This document shows positions 56,609 to 64,000 of a DNA stretch of 64,000 nucleotides, one piece after another. Origin of the DNA: Dysidea avara (taxonomy: Eukaryota; Porifera; Demospongiae; Dictyoceratida; Dysideidae); contig NC_089274.1 in NCBI RefSeq assembly GCF_963678975.1, positions 1,104,001-1,168,000 of the forward strand, in the 5' to 3' direction. The position numbers were made by a program, and so were the translations under genes. Under the pieces are notes generated by a model. The model was given only the letters and a program-made list of their open reading frames with translations. It did not search any database and was not told the origin of the DNA. Each line of letters begins with the position of its first letter. Position 1 is the first letter of the stretch.

Positions 56609-58260
56609 GTCTGGCGTAGCCGACCCGCGCGCGGAGCGCGAGGGTCTGGTGATAGCCGCATTCAGTACCTGTGCCAGTCTTACGAAAAACATGTGCGTCC
56701 AATCAGATCGCTCGAAGGCCAATTAACTGCATTCTATGACGTGATTTCCTTAGATTTGATCTCCAACTAATTCGTGCATGCCTTACAACTGAAACATAGA
56801 AAGGCAACAGTATACAACAGCCTCCTTCCTGGTGAGTTAGTTTTATTAACTTTAGGCCACTCCAAGTCATACCTTAGTTTCTGGTCACTCCCTAGCCAAC
56901 AAAAGGATGCGGGCGGGCGGATGATCAGGACTATCATAGACTCTTACATATACACCAGTAATACTGTAATGTTATTAATTTTGCTCAATTTACCCATTTC
57001 ATATTGAGTTTACAACCAAGCTTAACCAACATTCTTATAGCATAAGTATAGTTAATTATGCTTCTGCAAAGTGCACCAGGAAGATTGTTGATGGCTAGCT
57101 ACACTGCTGAGCACAACAATGTGTAGCTAACACTAAGGAAAGGTCTGCTCATGTAGCTACTTTTGCTTTACAAATGAAATGTTTCATTAGCTATGTCAGG
57201 AAATTATTATTTATTAGCTAACTAATAATAATCCAAAACTATATTAACACACCAGAAACTCTTTCAAATGTGAAGTCTTAGTCAACTATATATGCATGTG
57301 TTTCCAGCCTTCTATACAGTAAACCTTCAGTAAAGTAGCTGTCAAAGTTTTGAGTTGAGTTGTTGAGTGCTCCAGGCTAGTGTTTTTCAGTGATCATGTG
57401 GGAAAGCTAAGTTAATGTTTTAACTAAGGGATGCCATGCACTTGTTAATTTAGGACCATACTTGCAATTATTTAATCATGGAAAAGTTGAAGTTTGAGCT
57501 CACCAAATGTTACCAGATTTCTAGTCAGTATATCAGTGATCAGTGATAAGGAAGTCCAAGTTTAGATCCACTAGAAGAGTTACTAGATTAATCATTAGAG
57601 GACCACATCTGAATTGTTAGGAAAGTTTAAGCTATAGTATATCTGATCATTAGGCTACACTGTTAAAAATGAAGTGCTATGATAGCACCTAAAAATGCTA
57701 TGGTAGCACCAAAAGTGCTAAATTTTGACTGCTCCGGTCAAAAAATAGCACCTAGAGGTGCTACCATAGCACTTCATTTTTAACAGTGTAGTGATCAATG
57801 CTACATACATATTGTACTGAAGTTACTTACTGGCAACAGAAGCATTACTAATAGCTATATAGCTAATCAAGGAGAAGTCAAAAACGTTATAGTAGTATCT
57901 AGTATTAAAGTTAAGGGTAGTGTGACTGCTCTATTAGAGTATCTCGATCTTTTGCAGTGTTTAAAAATCACTGTCCTTGGTCACGTACACTTAAACGCCT
58001 GTAATATTAATAATAGTCCTCATAAACTGGGGTTCCAGTTTTCCATGCGGGCGGGTGACCAGAAACTAAGGTTTGACTTGGTGTGGCCTTACATCCGTGG
58101 AAGTGTAACGCCATTGAAATATCTCCATCGTGATTGAACCGGAAGTTGTTAATTTGTTTACGCGCGCGTTTTAAAATTGATTGCATTCCACTTGGCACAG
58201 GTGTGTGATACGGATGTCACCAGACCCTCGCGCTCCGCGCGCGGGTCGGCTACGCCAGAC
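56609..58260. mobile_element. 1.65-kb GC-ended TIR element
   Basis: Starts GTCTGGCGTAGCCGACCCGC and ends with its inverse GCGGGTCGGCTACGCCAGAC; the inverted repeat runs about 45 bp through GCGCGCGGAGCGCGAGGG. Inside is a second inverted pair (CCACTCCAAGTCATACCTTAG, about 56854, and CTAAGGTTTGACTTGGTGTGG, about 58066), a mariner-like MITE and one CTCTATTAGAG motif. No transposase ORF. Confidence 0.85.
57658..57788. mobile_element. 131-bp MITE with CACTGTTAAAAATGAAGTG ends
   Basis: Perfect ends CACTGTTAAAAATGAAGTG / CACTTCATTTTTAACAGTG flanked by TA on both sides, as for Tc1/mariner relatives. Internal GCTATGGTAGCACC-type repeats make it almost entirely a hairpin. Confidence 0.85.
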
Positions 58261-58530
58261 TAGGGTGTGTTGAGATCAGAAACCTTCATGTTGTCACTAA
58301 AGTGTTGTAAAATTGCATGGATAACACTTCTCATTTGAATAAAAAAATATTAGTACTCCTGGCATGCCTATAATAAAGTGACTTCTTTATTAGAGTAAAA
58401 GTGACTGCTCTATTAGAGTATTTCGATCTAAATTGCCAATAATGAAATTCCATGCGGGGGCTAGTGAAAGGATGCGGGCGGTGACGCGAAACTGCTAATC
58501 AAGTTTCATTGGCCTAGTGCATGCCAAATA

Positions 58531-61126
58531 ACACTCATATAAACTCACAAATTATCCCTCACTCTTACCTCCACTTTATAAGATCGATATATTCTAATAG
58601 AGCAGTCATTTACTCTAATAAAGCATTCATTTACTCTATAATAGAGCAGTCATTTATTCAATCAAAGCTTCCAACTGAATTTCAGCAAAAATTTAGTCAA
58701 AATTGATACCAGCATAGCTAAGTATTTAAGTTAATTCTGTGCACATTTATTATTATTATTTTCTTGTAATCATAGGCTACCAGTGCAAGTCACTGGTAGA
58801 CCCTCAGAATCACCCTGACTCACATTTACTCACCTACACATTACTGACTTTGTTTTGTATTCCTGATTCTGTAAAGCAATTAAAATAAAATAAATAAAAA
58901 TAATCTCAGAGAGCCAATTTCTCACAAATTTCCTGTAGGGGGCATGCCACCAACTCCCCCAGGCAGAGCATGTTTCGCAGATGCAATGCGCACAAATATA
59001 GCTAGCTATCTTCTTAGCCCTATTTGACTTTAGCTAACTGCCTCATAGCAATAATATGATGGCTCAGTTTACAGCATGCATGCACCTAAATTACTGAGTT
59101 ATCCAATAGATATTGGTAACCAGTAAACAATCTGTACACAATTTTGTACTAGCTAATGTACTGTCAAAATTAGTACCAGATTCAATATCTGGAAGCTAAA
59201 AGTCTGAAAAAATCCTGGGGATATGCCCTCAGACCCCTCTACAAAGTTCGTGCTTCACATTTCACAAAGTGTGCTTTGCACACTGAGCAGCACTTGTCTC
59301 CTCCATGTTTGCACTGTAGACTATTTTACCATAATCCAGGGCTATATATCTGAGTGGAAACCCCTATGGAAAAATCCTGGGTACGCCCTTGGCATGGCAA
59401 AGGCTATGCTAGATTCGTAATAATGTAGTTACTTTTAGATCACCACAATCGATATTGAGATTCTACCCTATAGTAGCAACGGCCCAAAGGCAAGTACAAG
59501 CAGAGCACAAGTGCCAAAATATCAGTGTTGCCATAATGTGAATAAAGTTAATAGATTTGTGAAACTTTTTGTCTGGTTTATGAACCTGAAATAATCTATG
59601 AACTTTTTAGTGACCAAGATTTTAAAACATTAAAGGCGTGAAACTTAATGGAGACAAATGCTTGAAGATTAGAGAATGTGATGGTTGTTCAAGAGTGATA
59701 AAACCTTAGAACCTACAGGAGTAAGAAGATGCTATTTTCAGTCGGGGTGGTGCCTAGCTGTCACAATGTAAGTGAACCAGGCCCAGCTATCACTACAACA
59801 GCAGGGAGTTATCAGCAAATGTCATTTTGTGTAAATGTGTGGCCAAGAGTCGATAGTGTTCATTAAACGTAGTGCATGAGTAGCTGAATACCATGCAAGT
59901 AGGAAAGATAAGCTGCAGTGAACAGCAGTGTATAGCCTGCACTAAGATGTTTAATGCATGTAGTCCTCATGAAAGTGGACTTAGCTAACATATATAGAGT
60001 TGCTATACAGTACCTTGCACTCTATTGTTGAGGTGATGACTGAGGCTTTTCTCCACCATTATTATGTATACTTCTGCATCTGACTGCTGCTGTTACTATG
60101 TGTATTTTTAATTATGTGCCACCTTTACTCCATAGTAGTTTGTCATTTTTACCTTATATGTATCCCTTACAGATCTATTGTGCTTGTTACCACAGTAGTG
60201 GTAGAGATTGCCCATGTTATTGTTAAAACTCTAATAGAACACACACCTAAACACCATCATAACGTGTGGCCTTAACCACAAACAAAACCTTAGAAGTAAG
60301 TTTGGGTGGACTATGGGTCCACTAGTAAGTATGAAGTCAAATGGGAAAAGATACAACCTTTTTCATGATCTTGAAAATGTGCCGATTCTTTATTTTATTA
60401 TTATTATTTTTTCACTGATCTAGAGAAAAATCTGTTGAGTTTATGGGAAGAAAAACCACATAGCCTTCCTTCCTATGTTACTGACCATGTCTGTCACCTA
60501 TTTTTATATCCATATGTGAATGTTACCTCCCGCTTTGAGACAATTTTGTACGTTCTCCAGCCATTGATTCAGTGAAATCCTAATAGAACACACACACACA
60601 CCCATAAACAACCTCTAAGGAACCTACAGGAAAATCAATTGGAAGAATAACTTATGTCATTATGTCACTCTTTACTTCTGTGACCTATTCCATGTGCTTG
60701 CATCCATTTTGAGGCAGTTTTGTATGTTAACTACCCATCGAGTCAATGAAATCCTAATAGAACACACATCGAAACACAAAAAATAATCAGCCACAGCCAC
60801 AAAACAACTTTTAGAAGAAAATTTGGTAAGCCTAAACATGATTACTGATTTGATATATGTGTATAGTTGTTGCTGACTGTTAATGCAGATTAGCTACATG
60901 TAGTTATCCATAAAATGATATACAAATTATTATAAACTGTTGTAATTTTTGTAATAGAGATTACAGTAGGTTAAAGTATATTACAAGTGCTAAAAACAGT
61001 AACAAGCTAAAAGTCAAACAGCGAGCAAGTTATAAGCCCTTCTAGAAGTACTAAGGCATGTTAAGTCACCAAAATATTGAAATGATGTCATCAATAAATG
61101 GATACATAAAAAGATACACAAACTAG
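58531..61126. other. Gene-free AT-rich interval with diverged repeats
   Basis: CTCTAATAGAG motifs cluster at its left edge (58581-58650). At 60225-60790 a unit containing CCTAATAGAACACACA and GAGGCAGTTTTGTATGTTA recurs two to three times at about 160-bp spacing. No gene is supported. Confidence 0.5.
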
Positions 61127-61462
61127 TGTAAAAATGAATTTAAAAAATTACAACATGGCGAATAGAGATTGCAGAAAAAACAACAGAAACAAGAAAGTTA
61201 TTATATAGGTGCTAACACTGTTCATCAGCAAGATCAAGAAGTACTAAGGAATCTTAAAGCCGCAATTGTCACACATGAATCTCTATTTGCTAGCCAACTC
61301 ATGTGTGACAATTGCAAGTGTCAGGCCGCATGCCTTAGTACTTCTTGATCTTGCTGATGAACAGTAGCTTACTTAGCACCTATATAATAACTTTCTTGTT
61401 TCTGTTGTTTTTTCTGCAATCTCCGTTCTCCATGTTGTAATTTTTTAAAATTTATTTTACAT
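61127..61462. mobile_element. 336-bp palindromic MITE
   Basis: The two halves are inverted copies almost throughout: TTAAAAAATTACAACATGG at the left, CCATGTTGTAATTTTTTAA at the right; inner stem TCAGCAAGATCAAGAAGTAC. RNA from it would form a long hairpin. Confidence 0.9.
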
Positions 61463-61724
61463 TAATTTATTATTAAAGCTGCCCAGGTAGTGGACACTAA
61501 CAGTACATTGACACCAAGTTCATTATCAAGAGCTGAATACTCTATCATATTACAGTATTTTGACAGTATTACTTACTGTGTGGAAGTTGATTGTACCAAT
61601 ATACTTCACAAATATTATAGCTATGTAGTTGTTGTGGTCATATACACTATCAAATGAGATTTACATGATTATACATGAGTTTACTGCTAAAACTACTTGC
61701 AGCATACAGCTAATAACTACTACT

Positions 61725-63218
61725 TCAGTACTTCTCCTTAACTACATAAAACGAATCTTTGGAACAGCAGGGTCCAACAAAATCCACACTCTGTATATTA
61801 GCAGCCTCCAACTTGCTCTTAATCTTTCTGTTCACACAATCTAGGTGGTACCATGATGAGCAGTTGTCACACCCAATCTGAAATTTTTATAGATATAAGA
61901 ATGATACATATGCAGCTACAGAAATCAACTTACCCAAATGCATTTCTTCCTAGCCTTACTTGAACAAGTTCGGCAATATTCACTAATGTCATCTGCATAA
62001 TTAAAACTATACTAAAACTATGTAATATACAATGGTGTACACATACCAGAGTTACTTAGTATCATTTTAGCCATTTCTATTCTGGTATCAGAAACACTGT
62101 TGGCATCTAATGATAATGACGAACCATCCAAATATTGCTGAGCAAACTAAACAAGAATTAGGTACACTTATTATATTATGTGTATGAGCATTAGCAAAAT
62201 GCACCTTCATCACATAAACTCCACATGACGAGTTATCCTCTTGGAAGCTATGGGGAATTGATGTTACCTCCCAAGTAAACTTTTGTAGCCAGTAGCCACC
62301 ATTGAGTTGATGGATGCTATATTGACTGGAAAAAAAAAAACAGACAAAAAGCATTAAAGATAAGGCCAACATTTATTTAATAACAGTTTATTAATTCCTT
62401 TCTTCCTGTTATCTGTCTATTTTATCTGACTAACTTCCATTGTTTTCTAATCCTGTCTAGGACCTTTTGTGGAGTGTTCATGGCTGGATCGATATATAGG
62501 ATCCGTCTCTGAAGTGGTTCTACAATCTATACCAAATTAAATAAAGAAAGCAGCACATCTTTCTGTATGCTGACCACTAAGATCCAGTGTTTCTTTTCAA
62601 AGCAGTAAGCTCCAATTAGAGCATTGTACTGGGAAACATCCACCTGCATGGAAAGTTTTGTTCAATCATCAAAATACAATGTATCTAAATAACTTACACG
62701 ACTCAACACCTTCTGCCTGTGAATATACATTCCATTGCATATATCATTTACAGCAGACACATCCATCACATACACCTTTCCTTCCTACAGCCGTGTACAA
62801 TATAATATTGTGATTCAAAAGCTCACCTTGTTGCTTTTATGAGTGGCAGCTAACATAAATGATGTAATCACCTGCAAAATTAATATAGTTACCAATCAAT
62901 AGACTTGTGCCAATTATAACAGCACAATAGCCTGCAAAAAGCATCCCAATGCAATAGAATGGCATTCAGATTGTGAATGATTGCTTACACCTAGAATAAT
63001 CTTTTGGCAAGTTATAAAAACTTTGAAAGGTCCAACAGAGCAGTCATTTAACATTAGCAAAAAAATTCATATACATAGATATAGACATAAACATACTTCA
63101 TCTGTGACCCATCCATTATCATCAATCAACGACAGTATACCATTATCAAAGATTTTATAACTGCCAATTTTGGCCTCCAGTAACATCTGCGTCTTCTGTT
63201 TAATTCTTAGTATGCAAC
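61725..63218 (-). CDS. Ulp1/SENP-like cysteine protease with C-terminal PHD finger (5' end not found)
   Basis: Exons with matching phases include 63097-63218, 62827-62871 and 62698-62784, then five or more down to the stop at 61725. The protease (C48 fold) shows the full catalytic set: His in EKKHWILV, Asp in LYIDP, Gln in SFQEDN and Cys in SSCGVYVMK. The next exon continues FAQQYLDG. The last two exons form a PHD finger (YCRTC, KKCIWIGCDNCSSWYHLDCV, GPCC). No stop or frame break is seen. The first exon here starts in phase 1, so at least one upstream exon is missing; none is convincing up to 64000. Proteases of this kind with PHD fingers are abundant in sponge and cnidarian genomes, and many belong to DNA transposons, so it may be a host gene or a mobile-element gene. 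Confidence 0.75.
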
Positions 63219-64000
63219 CTGTGGAGATATATGCATATACAAATTCATTGATGGCTTACACTATGTACCCACTCAACACCTTACACAATGCACATTTTAG
63301 AGACTATACAAAAATGTGTTAACTTAAATTTTTTAAAATAACTACATATACAAGAGATAATAATATTGATTCACTAACTGCTGAATGTGGTGTGGCATTG
63401 CTATTGGAGTAACTGTATATATGCTTCTAATACTGAACAGCAGCTTTAACCACCCTGTTAAAAATGCAAGCTAAAAGTTATTGATTCACATGCTCAATGG
63501 TTTTGTTAAGTTTTTCAGGATGCTTTTACTCATACCCTTCTTATGATTTTGATCAGCAAAACTTTATCTTGGGTGGAATAGAGCTGAGACTGACGCAGAG
63601 CCACATAATACATTTTATTAGCACAGGTTACATAGCCAGCACACATAATACACATTCTTCCTTAACAATTGATTTTGGTATTATGTACTTAGTTACCATT
63701 TTCCGGCTGGTACAGCAATGTGTCTGTGCTGTGTTAAATGATATATAGCATAGTGTCAGCTATGTCATGGAAACTGTATATTGTACTTTTTCAAATCAAC
63801 ACATTGCATTTTTGTAGTTTAAGCAAAACAATAGGGAAGGAAAAAGTGCAGTAAGCCCTACATGCATGTGTACTGTAGCTAGTACAATGCTGTATTTAGA
63901 TGGGGTTTGAGGCTTGCCTAGTATGGCATACAGCTCATGGTTGAATACTAATAAAAATGTCTCAGCTGGCTATTGTAGTGATTTCAAAACTGGGAACCAG
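63219..64000. other. Upstream region of the Ulp1-PHD gene, nothing recognised
   Basis: AT-rich, with no exon I can support. The plus-strand ORF at 63497-63748 shows no domain and is probably chance. Confidence 0.4.

Larger units (their letters stand above)
56505..58530. mobile_element. Outer element with GATGCGGGCGG ends
   Basis: GGCCAATGAAACTTGATTA at about 56511 is the inverse of TAATCAAGTTTCATTGGCC at about 58496, and GATGCGGGCGG occurs just inside both. The 1.65-kb element 56609-58260 lies between, so one element is nested in the other. Similar GCGGGCGG words occur at about 50990-51030. Confidence 0.6.

Overview
This is a nuclear genomic window from an animal, most likely a sponge or another early-branching metazoan. 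It is AT-rich, with many introns, some of only 45 to 90 bases. Animal-specific genes are present (a ZAK/MAP3K20 kinase, BRCA1, a Death-domain protein, a BTB-Kelch protein), and microsatellites and small inverted-repeat transposons are dense. The sponge assignment is inference. All exon models are my own, read by eye from splice sites, reading phase and remembered family sequences; no search was run.

The first 36 kb is a compact gene cluster. In order: a 247-residue membrane protein (minus strand, 1024-3952); an intronless BTB-BACK-Kelch protein (minus, 4237-5943); a class I ARF GTPase (plus, 6375-7115); a complete ZAK-alpha-type kinase in 19 exons (minus, 7346-14613); a complete BRCA1 orthologue in 17 exons (plus, 14721-23604); coenzyme A synthase in 8 exons (plus, 23701-31551); and a protein joining an HSPA12-like Hsp70 fold to a coiled coil and a Death domain (minus, 31676-36166). 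Gene spacing is tight: 107 bp between the ZAK and BRCA1 start codons, 96 bp from BRCA1 to COASY, and 124 bp between the COASY and HSPA12-Death stop codons. CACGTG boxes sit in several of the promoters. Most introns are small, but a few carry transposon insertions, above all the 4.9 kb first intron of COASY.

From about 36.7 to 61 kb the window is mostly repeats: long GT arrays, a 4.8 kb inverted duplication (39078-43894), three LINE fragments, a transposon carrying a 136-bp minisatellite (51-52.7 kb), and nested GC-ended TIR elements (56-58.5 kb). A decayed OTU/CXXC gene lies at 47.9-49.4 kb. At the right end (61725-63218, minus) is an intact multi-exon gene for a Ulp1-type cysteine protease with a C-terminal PHD finger.

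The most interesting points are the HSPA12-coiled-coil-Death fusion, whose ATPase loops look degenerate; the very short shared promoter between the ribosome-stress kinase ZAK and the DNA-repair gene BRCA1; and a short dispersed sequence motif (core CTCTANTAGAG) that recurs in at least six unrelated-looking repeat contexts.
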